Part shown: in pieces, positions 24,261 through 32,608 of the stretch
How positions within the stretch are numbered: position 1 is the stretch's first letter
Layout of the letters: each line of letters opens with the position of its first letter
NCBI GenBank assembly: GCA_023417315.1
Contig: JAEZFW010000050.1
Location: forward strand, 1 to 36,460
Source of the DNA: Pseudomonadota bacterium
Lineage (GTDB): Bacteria; Pseudomonadota; Gammaproteobacteria; Steroidobacterales; Steroidobacteraceae
DNA length: 36,460 bases
Direction: 5' to 3'
Position numbers and translations under genes: made by a program
The notes under the pieces: generated by a model
Told to the model about the DNA's origin: nothing
Seen by the model: only the letters and a program-made list of their open reading frames with translations
Databases searched by the model: none

Positions 24261-24547
24261 GCTTGACCTTCCGCCTCCGGAGTAGACAGCGAGATTGCGT
24301 TCGCTGGACAGACGCTCAGACAGTCGCCGCAGCCAGTGCAGGCGTCGGCATCGAGAATGGGTTGTTTGATCGCGCCCCGGCGCATGAAGCGAATTGCGCC
24401 GTGCTCGCAGCTTTCAGCGCAGCTTTCGCACATGACGCCGCTCATCGCGAGGCACGAATCGCCGATTTGCGCGCTAGGCTTGGCCTTCGAACTAGGCAGT
24501 CCGAAGAGCGCGCGGCGAGAGAAGGCTCGTCGAACGGTCGAGCTCAT
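24257..24547 (-). CDS. napF: NapF-like ferredoxin, shortened to two [4Fe-4S] motifs
   Basis: NapF is a cytoplasmic iron-sulfur protein thought to help NapA maturation. This one has 96 residues, against about 164 in E. coli. It keeps an N-terminal SRRALFG, then aligns with the second half of NapF: CLAMSGVMCESCAESCEHGAI (cluster motif three) and CTGCGDCLSVCP (motif four). The first two cysteine clusters are absent with no frameshift visible, so this is a clean internal shortening. Gene context (napE upstream, napD overlapping) supports the name. Confidence 0.87.
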   Translation of the reverse strand: MSSTVRRAFSRRALFGLPSSKAKPSAQIGDSCLAMSGVMCESCAESCEHGAIRFMRRGAIKQPILDADACTGCGDCLSVCPANAISLSTPEAEGQA

Positions 24548-24558
24548 CTAGGCCGTCC

Positions 24559-24717
24559 TCAGACCGACGGTGGTCCCATCACGATTTGATACATCCAGAC
24601 GCAGAACCCGTATCCTGCGACGATGACGACGGCGAGAATGGGGGCGAGCACGAATGCGAGAAAGAAGAACACGAGGAGCTCGCGCTTCTTCGGCGGCGTT
24701 TCGACGGATTCGACCAT
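24559..24717 (-). CDS. napE: NapE, small membrane subunit of the nap operon
   Basis: A 52-residue single-helix membrane protein too short for usual gene-finding limits. The N-terminus is charged (MVESVETPPKKRELLVFF), followed by a long hydrophobic helix (about 14-38) and a short periplasmic-side tail (YGFCVWMYQIVMGPPSV). The KKREL...FLAFVLAPILAV pattern is that of NapE. It lies 11 bases upstream of napF on the same strand and is the first gene of napEFDABC. AAGGAG lies about 15 bases before the ATG, a loose ribosome binding site. An AT-rich GATAATAAG about 40 bases upstream of the ATG (near 24755-24765) may be its -10; no FNR dyad was found here. The function of NapE is not known. Confidence 0.85.
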   Translation of the reverse strand: MVESVETPPKKRELLVFFFLAFVLAPILAVVIVAGYGFCVWMYQIVMGPPSV

Positions 24718-24885
24718 GATCGTGCGAGCTGCTCCTTCGGATATCGGTGCGATCTTATTATCTTTTCGGGTCGCAATGCATCAGTCAGGATTTGCCGCAC
24801 CAACGCGCAGATATTTCACCCCTTTCTTTCGCTCGCGCTGCTGCTTGCCTACACTCGCGCTCGGATAGAAGAACGAATCGTACTC

Positions 24886-26157
24886 ATGCGGTCCACGTCG
24901 TCCTCGCCTCGCAAGCGGCCACTGCTTGCGATCATCGGCCCCGGGTTGCTGCTCGCGGCAACAGGCGTCGGCAGCGGTGATCTCGCAACGGCGAGCATCG
25001 TCGGCGGCATGCTCGGTGTCGCAGTCCTTTGGGCGGTACTCGTCGGCGCGTTCTTGAAGTTCGTCGTAACCGAAGGGCTCGCACGCTGGCAGCTCGCGAG
25101 CGGCGAAACCTTGATAGAGGGTGCCGTGCGACGCTACGGGCGCATCGTCGTGTGGTTGTTCCTGCCGTACTTGCTGCTGTGGTCGTTCTTCGTCGGCTCC
25201 GCGCAGATGGGCGCGAGCGGCGTGACCCTGCACGCGATGTTTCCGATCTTCGAGGACGCTCGCCACGGCAAGATCGTCTTCGGCGTCATCGCCGCACTGT
25301 GCGGACTTGGCCTCGTGATGCACGGCGGCTATGGATTGTTTCGGATCGCGATGCGGGTGTGCATCGGCGCGATGTTCGCTATGACGATCATCACCGCCGT
25401 CGTGTTGTGGCCGGGAACGACGCAGATCGTGAAGGGACTGCTCGTACCGACGATTCCGCAGCTCGATCGCGAAGCCGTCGTGTGGACGATCGCGCTGATC
25501 GGCGGCATTGGCGGCACATTGACCGTGCTTTGTTATGGGTATTGGCTGCGCGAAGAAGGCCGCACAAGCGCCGATGAGTTGCGCACCTGCCGCCTCGATC
25601 TTGGATTGAGCTACCTGATGGCCGCAGTGTTCGGCATCGCAATGGTCATCGTCGGCACCAGCATCCAGATCGAAGGTGAAGGCACTCAGCTCTTGGTGCG
25701 ACTATCGGATCGACTCGGAGAAGAGTTCGGAGAATGGGGCCGCGTCCTGTTTCTGGTCGGCACGTTTGGCACGGTGTTCAGCAGTCTGCTCGGCGTGTGG
25801 CAAGCGGTGCCGTATCTATTTGCCGATTGTTGGCAGCTGCTGCGCAACGGCGCAGGCGAGGTCAAGGCGAGCGCAGCGCGCGATACCGTCGACACGCGCT
25901 CGAAACCGTATCGGGTGTACATGGTCCTCCTTGCAACGGTGCCGATGCTCGGACTGTTCACGAGCTTCCGTGAAGTGCAGAAGCTCTACACAGTCATCGG
26001 CGCCCTCTTCTTCCCCGTGCTCGCCATCGCGCTCCTGGTCGCGAACGGAAGATGGATCCAACCGACGTATCGCAATAAACCTTTGACCGTGATCGCACTT
26101 GTTGGTGTGCTCGCGCTGTTCGCGTGGATCGCGATGGCAGGTATTCAGACCAGCTGA
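24886..26157 (+). CDS. Nramp-related membrane transporter
   Basis: A 423-residue protein with about 11 membrane helices, of the Nramp (SLC11) superfamily by its opening GPGLLLAATGVGSGDLATA and overall layout. The canonical metal-binding motif of helix 1 (DPGN) is replaced by GSGD (residues 29-32), and helix 6 (GGTLTVLCYGYWLREEG, about 208-225) has no MPH motif. It therefore belongs to the divergent Nramp-related group, whose members may carry Mg2+ or other substrates rather than Mn/Fe. The ATG at 24886 is chosen because the upstream open frame is polar and repeats no family sequence. Divergent from napE across about 170 bases. Confidence 0.85.
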   Translation: MRSTSSSPRKRPLLAIIGPGLLLAATGVGSGDLATASIVGGMLGVAVLWAVLVGAFLKFVVTEGLARWQLASGETLIEGAVRRYGRIVVWLFLPYLLLWSFFVGSAQMGASGVTLHAMFPIFEDARHGKIVFGVIAALCGLGLVMHGGYGLFRIAMRVCIGAMFAMTIITAVVLWPGTTQIVKGLLVPTIPQLDREAVVWTIALIGGIGGTLTVLCYGYWLREEGRTSADELRTCRLDLGLSYLMAAVFGIAMVIVGTSIQIEGEGTQLLVRLSDRLGEEFGEWGRVLFLVGTFGTVFSSLLGVWQAVPYLFADCWQLLRNGAGEVKASAARDTVDTRSKPYRVYMVLLATVPMLGLFTSFREVQKLYTVIGALFFPVLAIALLVANGRWIQPTYRNKPLTVIALVGVLALFAWIAMAGIQTS

Positions 26158-26162
26158 ATCTG

Positions 26163-26300
26163 GAAGTGGTTAGCGGTTAGCGGTTAGGAGGAAGGTGCGC
26201 GGACGCTTTCCCTCACCCGTCGCTCGCTGGCGAGCCGCCCCGCAAGCGGGGAACGGTGACGAGCGCAAGGCCGCGCTCCGGACCAACCGCTAACCGCTTC
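26163..26300. repeat. Composite element with GGTTAGC heptamer arms between convergent genes
   Basis: Left arm GGTTAGC-GGTTAGC-GGTTAGG (26168-26188), right arm ACCAACCGCTAACCGCTTC (26282-26300), inverted. The core holds CCCTCACCC and the hairpin CCCCGC-AA-GCGGGG. It begins six bases after the transporter stop and ends at the stop of the receptor gene on the other strand, so it may serve as a two-way terminator. Confidence 0.8.
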
Positions 26301-28801
26301 TAAAACCGATACGTCAACTTCCCATACACGAATCTTCCCGATCGTCCGAACGGCGAGTAGTTCGAGAACGATGTCGTGCCCGTTCCATTCGCAGCGGGCG
26401 GATTGGGATCCGGATATTCGTCGGTCACGTTATCCGCACCAAGCGCGAGGCGCATGCTTTCCGTGATGTCGAAACGGCCTTCGATGTCGATCAGCGTCGT
26501 CGGCGACAGCACGACATCGTTGATCACTGTCGAGGTGAACGTCGCGGCCGTGTCCGGCGACAATGTTTCTCCGTAGCGGGTGGCACGGAAGGTGGCGGCA
26601 AACCGATCGCGCGCCCAGTTCGCCGTGAACGCGAACTTATTCTCCGGCGTTCCCTCCTCGAACGTCAGCACGTTCACGCGTTCGAACAACACTGGCGCGG
26701 GATCCAGCGCGGCGAGCGGCGCGGTCGTGGGCGTGCGCGTGACATCCGTGGAGTTGAAGTTGGCCGTGAGCGTAAGATCGAGGCGACCCGCGTTGCCGAG
26801 CGACCAGGGATAGCTCATCACGATATCGACGCCTTCAGTTTCGGTGTCCACGCCATTGATGAAGAAGCGGCCGCCACCCACGCCGATGAATCCCTGATCC
26901 TCCAAGTACTCTCGCACGTTCGCCGCGGTCAGGTTCTCCGACAGCACGATGCGATCGTCGATGTCGATCCGATACGCATCGATCGTGATGTTGAGATCGC
27001 CGAACTGCATGACTGCGCCGATGGAGAAATTCTGCGATTCCTCGGCATCGAGCTCGCGCGCGCCAAGCGCCTGAGCGACAGGATCGGTGGCAGGGAATGT
27101 CGTGATGTCGAATGGAATGCCGCCGATGAAGTTCGTCGAGGTGGTCGCGAAGAACTGCTGCTGCAGCGAAGGTGCGCGGAAACCATTCTGCACCGAGCCG
27201 CGCAGCGCGAATGCATCGGTAAAGTCGTAACGTGCCGAGATCTTTCCCGAGAGGTTCTCGCCGAAATCGGAGTAGTGTTCGCCACGAACCGCGATAGATG
27301 CGAGCAGCTTCGGCGTGAGGTTCGCCTCGAGGTCGATGTACGCACCTACCGCCTCTCTATCTTCGTCCACTTCATTCTCTGGACGAAAGCCCGGGAAGAC
27401 CTGCGCGCCAGATTGCGTCGGCTGACCGTTCGGCAGCAGCGCGCCACCGTTGCGATACGAGTCCGGTTCGCCCGCGGTGATCGAATACGTTTCGCGTCGC
27501 GCCTCGACACCAATCGCTATGTTGAGCGGCGAGGACAGCCAGCCGACCTGAATCGGCCTCACACCGGAGATGTTCAACACGAGCTGGTCGTAGTCGAATC
27601 CGCCGGCGTCGAACTCCGTCTGGCTGCTCGGGCCCAATGAGCGGTTGAGCGTGTCCTCGATCGTGAACTCCATTTCGTTGTAGCCGTAGCTCAACGAGGA
27701 GTCCATATCCCATTCGCCGAGTTGCCAACGAATGCCGTACGCAGCCGAGTAGTCGGTCACGGTCGGCGCGATGATCGGCAAGAATCCTTCGGGATAGATC
27801 TCGATGGTGTTCCGATCATCGAGCGCGCGTCGATAGAACCCGGCTGAGCGCGCATCGCGCTCTTGGAAGCTCGCCCATCCGTACATCGTCGCGCCAGTTT
27901 CGAACTCGTACTCGGCATTCGCGAAGAGCGTTGCCTGCTCGATGTCGGGCTCGCCGTACCACGAGTTGAAGCGATCGAATGTCAGCTCACGCGGATCGAA
28001 TGCACCGCCGACGAGCGGGAACTGCTGTCGAGCATCCCATCCTCCTCGCTCGGTATGCTCTTGATCCTTGTATTCGGCAGCGACCGTGAGCGAGCCTGAC
28101 TCGCCTAGCGCAAAACCTTTCCACGCCGACACCGTCAGCGTCTCGCCATCCGATACATCGCGAGACAATCGTGCAGGCGCGGACCAGCCTGCTCCCGCCG
28201 GCGGTGCGCCGGTGAGCACCTCGTACTCCGATTCTCTCCATCCGTAGTGCACGCCGACATCGCCGCCGTCGGAATCGGTCCGAAGGCGCAGGTTGATGAC
28301 GCCTGCAATCGCATCCGACCCATACTGCGCGGATGCGCCGTCACGCAAGACTTCGATCGAATCGATGATCGCGTTCGGTATCGTGTTGAGATCCACCGCG
28401 GCGGAGCCACGGCCAACCGTGCCGTTGATGTTTACGAGGGAAGCGGCATGCCGACGCTTCCCGTTGACGAGCACGAGGGTCTGATCGGGCGCGAGTCCGC
28501 GCAATGTCGCGGGCCGAATCGTGTCCGTACCATCGGCAAGCCCTGGCCGCGGAAAGTTGAACGACGGCAGCGACACAGCGAGCGCTTGATTCACTTCAGT
28601 GACGCCGAGATTCGTGAGCGACTCGCTGGTCACCACATCGACTGGAACTGCGGTGTCGAGCGCAGACCGATTCGGCACGCGCGTACCTGTGACGACGACG
28701 TTCGCGAGCTCTTCCTCGCCTAAGCTCTGCTGCTGAGCCAGCACCGGCGTCATCGCGACGACCGGAGCCATGACGAACATGGCAGATGCGCTCTTTCGCA
28801 T
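26300..28801 (-). CDS. TonB-dependent outer-membrane receptor
   Basis: An 833-residue TonB-dependent receptor. Signal peptide about 1-22 (ending VLAQ), then ANVVVTGTRVPNRSALDT, plug domain (about 40-160) with TLVLVNGKRRHAASLVN and IEVLRDGASAQYGSDAIAGV, and a barrel ending YGKLTYRF with a terminal Phe. Plug sequence places it with the siderophore/nutrient receptors common in Xanthomonadales, but nothing nearby reveals the ligand. GGGAG lies five bases before the ATG. The convergent transporter gene may or may not act in the same process. Confidence 0.94.
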   Translation of the reverse strand: MRKSASAMFVMAPVVAMTPVLAQQQSLGEEELANVVVTGTRVPNRSALDTAVPVDVVTSESLTNLGVTEVNQALAVSLPSFNFPRPGLADGTDTIRPATLRGLAPDQTLVLVNGKRRHAASLVNINGTVGRGSAAVDLNTIPNAIIDSIEVLRDGASAQYGSDAIAGVINLRLRTDSDGGDVGVHYGWRESEYEVLTGAPPAGAGWSAPARLSRDVSDGETLTVSAWKGFALGESGSLTVAAEYKDQEHTERGGWDARQQFPLVGGAFDPRELTFDRFNSWYGEPDIEQATLFANAEYEFETGATMYGWASFQERDARSAGFYRRALDDRNTIEIYPEGFLPIIAPTVTDYSAAYGIRWQLGEWDMDSSLSYGYNEMEFTIEDTLNRSLGPSSQTEFDAGGFDYDQLVLNISGVRPIQVGWLSSPLNIAIGVEARRETYSITAGEPDSYRNGGALLPNGQPTQSGAQVFPGFRPENEVDEDREAVGAYIDLEANLTPKLLASIAVRGEHYSDFGENLSGKISARYDFTDAFALRGSVQNGFRAPSLQQQFFATTSTNFIGGIPFDITTFPATDPVAQALGARELDAEESQNFSIGAVMQFGDLNITIDAYRIDIDDRIVLSENLTAANVREYLEDQGFIGVGGGRFFINGVDTETEGVDIVMSYPWSLGNAGRLDLTLTANFNSTDVTRTPTTAPLAALDPAPVLFERVNVLTFEEGTPENKFAFTANWARDRFAATFRATRYGETLSPDTAATFTSTVINDVVLSPTTLIDIEGRFDITESMRLALGADNVTDEYPDPNPPAANGTGTTSFSNYSPFGRSGRFVYGKLTYRF

Positions 28802-28940
28802 GTGCGCTCCCTAGTACTAATTACATGCACGCTGATTGCGCGATGCGGCAAGCATTACACCTCCGATGTAAGCCGCACAAGATTGCAACGAACGCAATCG
28901 GGGAGCGCAGAGCGCGAGAATAAAGGGCGTTTCCGCGTCA

Positions 28941-29072
28941 AGTGACGAGATGACGAAGTGACGGAGTGACGAAGTCAGAGACGGAGGACGAACAGATTTC
29001 GCCTTTGGTACCCTGACGACTCGTGTTTCAGCTCGATGTCGCGTCTGACTTCGTCACTTGATCTTCGTCACT
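28941..29072. repeat. Composite element with GTGACGAR tandem arms
   Basis: Left arm AGTGACGAGATGACGAAGTG... (28941-28983, units GTGACGA/GTGACGG about 8-9 bases apart), right arm ...CTGACTTCGTCACTTGATC... (29044-29072), inverted. Same architecture as 21361-21479 and 26163-26300 but with unrelated unit sequence. It ends 14 bases before the next gene. Confidence 0.75.
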
Positions 29073-29085
29073 AGAGGGATCGCGC

Positions 29086-29427
29086 ATGCCTTTCCGTCCA
29101 ACCGCCTACCTTCTGACCGACTGTCCGTTCTCGTTCAAGTTTCTGCTGTTCATCTCGGAAGCGAAGCTCATCGATGGATTCGAGATCGTGAAAGTCGATC
29201 CGAACGCCAAGCAGTTCGAGCAGACCAAGACGAAGCTGGCCGAAGCAACGGGCAAGAAGGCGACCTTCCCCACGGTGCAAGTGGAGCCCGACGTGTACAA
29301 GTCCGACTCCGATGAGCTCGTCGCGCACTACGCTAAACTCAACAACATCGATCCGAAAACGCTCCCCGCGTTCTCCTTCTATATGAGCGGCATCTTCCCG
29401 CAACTGGAGAAGCTGCATGCACACTAG
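29086..29427 (+). CDS. Small thioredoxin-fold protein, glutaredoxin/GST-N-like
   Basis: A 113-residue protein with glutaredoxin or glutathione-transferase N-domain features: TAYLLTDCPFSFKFLLFISEA (a CPFS monothiol motif, Cys13, before helix 1), FEIVKVDPNAKQFEQ, and KATFPTVQVEPD (the cis-proline TVP-like element is FPTV), then ELVAHYAKL. No C-terminal GST domain follows. It may be a stand-alone redox adaptor. GAGGG lies eight bases before the ATG. There is no partner gene on the same strand within 380 bases. Confidence 0.7.
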   Translation: MPFRPTAYLLTDCPFSFKFLLFISEAKLIDGFEIVKVDPNAKQFEQTKTKLAEATGKKATFPTVQVEPDVYKSDSDELVAHYAKLNNIDPKTLPAFSFYMSGIFPQLEKLHAH

Positions 29428-29493
29428 AGTGCTGGGTGACGGGACTTGGCCGAGAGACAGGTAACTCGCGCCAAACACACCAAGCCGGCACTG

Positions 29494-29583
29494 GTCGTCG
29501 TCCTCGCGAAGGCGCCGCGAAGGCGAGGATCCATCTGAATCCTTTGCTTCGGATAGGCCCTCGCCTCCGCGAAGGTGACGACA
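29494..29583. repeat. REP-like inverted doublet
   Basis: Arms GTCGTCGTCCTCGCGAAGGC (29494 onward) and CGCCTCCGCGAAGGTGACGAC (ending 29583), inverted, around GAGGATCCATCTGAATCC. Same family as 8701-8941. The rest of the 380-base gap (29428-29807) shows no gene; the promoter of the next gene was not identified. Confidence 0.78.
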
Positions 29584-29807
29584 TCAGCAGGAGCGATATA
29601 AAGCACTCACTCGCGTCCTCGTAGAGTTTCGTATCTCTTCCTTCTCCGCGGTCGCCGAGCTGCCGTTGATACGACTGGTGGGCGGGGACTCCGGGCCGTT
29701 ACTCGTCTCCCGACAGTCTTTGCTGGACAGCTCGGCACCATTACGGAACACTGGTGCAATAAGAGCGGAGCGGCGTTTCGTCGCACACACATCTGTGGAG
29801 ATCGTGA

Positions 29808-31817
29808 ATGATTTTGGGTCGCGCTCGAGCTGCGTTTCTCCTCTTCGCCTTCGTCTTTGCAACCCCCCTCGCCGCATCGGAACCGCTGGTCCTCAGACCC
29901 TTCAAAGCGGGCGGGATCTATCAGTTGGGTGAGAAGGCAGGATGGAGCGTGACCGCGGCGCCCGGCAGCGCACCGACCGGTCAGTACAGCTACACGATCA
30001 AGAAGAACAATCAGGATGTCATCAAGACCGGTTCTCTCGACTCAGCGAGCACCGCAACGATCGAGACGACGCTGAATGAGCCTAGCATGTTGTACGTCGA
30101 GATCGACGATGGCGATGCGTCCACGCCGCCGCAAGTGGTCGGTGCGGCGATTGCACCCGCTCAGTTGAAGCCTTCGGTCCCGGAGCCAAAGGACTTCGAT
30201 CGCTTCTGGCGGCGGAAGATCAAGGAGCTCCGCGCGGTCCCGGTTAATCCTGTGCTGACGGAGAAGCCGAGCGACAAACCGGATGTCGCGTACTTCACCG
30301 TGAAGATGGATCACCTCGGCGGCAAGAACGTGCATGGCCAGCTTGCGAAGCCCAAGCGCGCGGGCAAGTTTCCAGCGATCGTCATCTTCCAATGGGCAAG
30401 CCCACCCTACCCGTTGGAGCGCGAGTGGGTGACGGATCGTGCAGCCGAAGGATGGCTCGCGTTCAACATCGAACCGCACGACGTGCTGCCCGATCAGCCC
30501 AAGGAGTACTACGACGCGCTTCCGCAGGAGCTGAAGCAGTACGAGTCGATCGGTCGAATGGATCGCGACAAGAACTATTTCTTGCAGATGTATCTCGCGG
30601 ACATCCGCGCGGTCGACTATGTGTCGAGCCTTCCAGAATGGGACGGCAAGACGCTGCTCGTGATGGGTACGAGCATGGGCGGGCAGCAGAGCTTCTGCGC
30701 AGCCGGCTTACACCCCAAGGTCACTCACATGATCACGCACGTGCCTGCAGGCGCCGACACGCACGGCTACTTGCACGGCCGTGGTTCAGGCTATCCCAAC
30801 TGGCCAACGGACGACCCGCGCGTGCTCGAAACGTCGCGTTACTTCGACACCGTGAATTGCGCGGCTCGCATCAAGGTGCCGTCACTCGTATCGATGGGTT
30901 TCATCGATACGTCGACTCCGCCGGTCGGCATCTTCATCGCGTTCAACCAGATCCGCGGTTACAAGGAAGCAGTGCCGCTCGTCGATTCGCCGCACAACCA
31001 TCTCGCCACACCTGAGCAACAAGCGCCCTACACGCAACGTTCGACGGAGTGGATGCGCACGCTCGTCGCCGGTGGCAACGTCGCTGAGCCCGCCGACGAG
31101 CCTAGCCCGCGGCTCGACCGCAATTCGCAAATCGCACACCAGCAACTGCTCGAGAAAAAGACGAAGGGCCAGATCGACGTGTACTTCATGGGTGACTCGA
31201 TTACTCGCCGCTGGGGCGCAACCGATCCGCAATACAAGCATCTGCTCGACAATTGGAACAAGAACTTCTACGGCTGGAACGCAGCGAACTTCGGCTGGGG
31301 CGCAGACGGTACACAGAACATTCTCTGGCGCCTAGAGAATGGCGAGCTCGATGGCGTGAATCCGAAGGTCATCGTATTGATGGCTGGAACGAACAACGTC
31401 GGCTCCTTGACGCCGATCGATGAAGATCTCGCGCGCGTGAACGACATCACGCGCGGTCTCAAGGCGATCGTCGATGTCGCCCGCAAGAAGGCGCCGAAAG
31501 CGACGATCGTGCTCACGAGCATCACGCCGCGCAACGACAACATCGCCGTGATGCCGACAATTCGGCGCATCAACGCGAACCTGGAGAAGATGGCCGACGG
31601 GAAGCGAATTCGTTACATCGACCTCACCTCCAAGCTCGCAGATAGCGAAGGCAGATTGTTCGACGGAATGACGGATCGCGATCAGCTGCACTTGGCGCCG
31701 AAGGTCTACCAGATCTGGGCGGATGAGCTGAAGCCGATTCTCACCGAGATCCTCGGACCTCGCGCAAGCACCGACCGCGCCCCACCTCCTACCGGTGATC
31801 CGAGCGTAAAACGCTAG
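29808..31817 (+). CDS. Secreted double esterase: CE7 acetyl-esterase domain fused to SGNH hydrolase domain
   Basis: A 669-residue exported protein with two catalytic modules. Signal peptide about 1-23 (PLAASE). Residues 25-110 look like a beta-sandwich. The CE7/acetyl xylan esterase domain (about 120-425) has Ser289 in GTSMGGQQS, Asp367 in GFIDTSTPP and His in SPHNH (396/398). The SGNH/GDSL domain (about 445-650) has block I Ser464 in MGDSITRRWG, block II G498-G501, block III Asn529 in AGTNN, and block V Asp625/His628 in DQLHLA. All catalytic residues are present in both, so both halves are probably active, presumably deacetylating plant polysaccharide such as xylan. ATG at 29808 starts the signal peptide. 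The stop codon is the first part of a repeat element (31813-31940). Confidence 0.9.
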   Translation: MILGRARAAFLLFAFVFATPLAASEPLVLRPFKAGGIYQLGEKAGWSVTAAPGSAPTGQYSYTIKKNNQDVIKTGSLDSASTATIETTLNEPSMLYVEIDDGDASTPPQVVGAAIAPAQLKPSVPEPKDFDRFWRRKIKELRAVPVNPVLTEKPSDKPDVAYFTVKMDHLGGKNVHGQLAKPKRAGKFPAIVIFQWASPPYPLEREWVTDRAAEGWLAFNIEPHDVLPDQPKEYYDALPQELKQYESIGRMDRDKNYFLQMYLADIRAVDYVSSLPEWDGKTLLVMGTSMGGQQSFCAAGLHPKVTHMITHVPAGADTHGYLHGRGSGYPNWPTDDPRVLETSRYFDTVNCAARIKVPSLVSMGFIDTSTPPVGIFIAFNQIRGYKEAVPLVDSPHNHLATPEQQAPYTQRSTEWMRTLVAGGNVAEPADEPSPRLDRNSQIAHQQLLEKKTKGQIDVYFMGDSITRRWGATDPQYKHLLDNWNKNFYGWNAANFGWGADGTQNILWRLENGELDGVNPKVIVLMAGTNNVGSLTPIDEDLARVNDITRGLKAIVDVARKKAPKATIVLTSITPRNDNIAVMPTIRRINANLEKMADGKRIRYIDLTSKLADSEGRLFDGMTDRDQLHLAPKVYQIWADELKPILTEILGPRASTDRAPPPTGDPSVKR

Positions 31818-32015
31818 CGCAGCGGCGAGGGCTGTCGCCTCCGACCGCGATAGCTACCGCTGGAAAGCTGCCGCGAGGAAGGCTCGTTCCCTCGCCGAGA
31901 AAAGCTAGCGCTAGACAGAGCGGAGCTTTCTTGCGCTAGCCATCTACCAGAGAGGAGCGGCACATTCTTCGCCTCTCCCTTTGGGAGAGGCCGCCAGCGG
32001 AGCGGCGGGTGAGGG
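31813..32015. repeat. Palindromic block at the 3' end of the double esterase gene
   Basis: Perfect inverted 9-mers GCTAGCGCA (31813-31821) and TGCGCTAGC (31932-31940) enclose smaller stems such as GCGAGG...CCTCGC. A perfect hairpin CCTCTCCC-TTT-GGGAGAGG follows (31972-31990), then GCCGCCAGCGG...GGGTGAGGG. The TAG stop of the esterase gene lies inside the first 9-mer. It may end transcription. The remainder to 32110 holds no gene. Confidence 0.7.
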
Positions 32016-32110
32016 CATGGGGGTGACGAGTAAAGGCCTGCCGGAAATTTACAATACACGAAGGCGTGCGCTCGCGATGCTTGCACCATGGTTGAAGCTT
32101 GAGGCCCACC

Positions 32111-32608
32111 ATGACTCGTAAGCCCTTCTATACCGCTCGTACGCTCGTCGCCTTCGTTGTCGCCGCGAGCGTCGCCTACATCTGCGCAACGCTCTTCTAC
32201 ACCACGAACAACCTCATGCGACTCAGCGCGGTCGGCGCAGAGATCTCCATGGCAGATGCCCTGCGCACGTTTCTGTTCGATGTGCGTGGCATGGCCCCCT
32301 CGTTGGTGTGGACACAGTTCGGCAGCGTCATCGTCATCGGCCTCGCAATTGCCTTTTCGGTGGCAGCAGTGCTGCGGATGCTCGCGTCACGTTCCGATCG
32401 CACGCGAAACATCGCGCCGATTCTGTACCCGCTCGCGGGCGCGACGGCCATGGCCGTCATGCTCGCGACAAGTTACCCCAAGTACGAAGTCTTCGCGTTT
32501 CCGGGCACGCGTGGTGCGCTCGGCATCCTCGCACAATGCATTGCCGGCGCAATCGGCGGCTACTTGTTCCACCTCGTTCTCGCTCGACAGGAGGCGAGAT
32601 CCTCATGA
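32111..32608 (+). CDS. Uncharacterised four-helix membrane protein
   Basis: A 165-residue membrane protein with about four helices (8-30, 65-90, 103-123, 133-157) and no motif I recognise. GAGG lies seven bases before the ATG at 32111. Its stop overlaps the start of the aldose dehydrogenase gene (ATGA), so the two are coupled and it may anchor, or supply quinone access for, that periplasmic enzyme; this is inference from position. Confidence 0.65.
   Translation: MTRKPFYTARTLVAFVVAASVAYICATLFYTTNNLMRLSAVGAEISMADALRTFLFDVRGMAPSLVWTQFGSVIVIGLAIAFSVAAVLRMLASRSDRTRNIAPILYPLAGATAMAVMLATSYPKYEVFAFPGTRGALGILAQCIAGAIGGYLFHLVLARQEARSS

Noticed and set aside
24579..24803. 74-codon minus-strand frame over napE
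   Set aside because: Serine/arginine-rich and out of frame; the NapE protein is in another frame of the same strand.
24718..24885. FNR-type dyad for the nap operon
   Set aside because: Searched in the napE upstream region; only an AT-rich -10 candidate is visible, no TTGAY-N4-RTCAA dyad.
29058..29071. FNR-like TTGATCTTCGTCAC before the thioredoxin-fold gene
   Set aside because: It is part of the tandem-repeat arm and would place the transcript start inside the gene.
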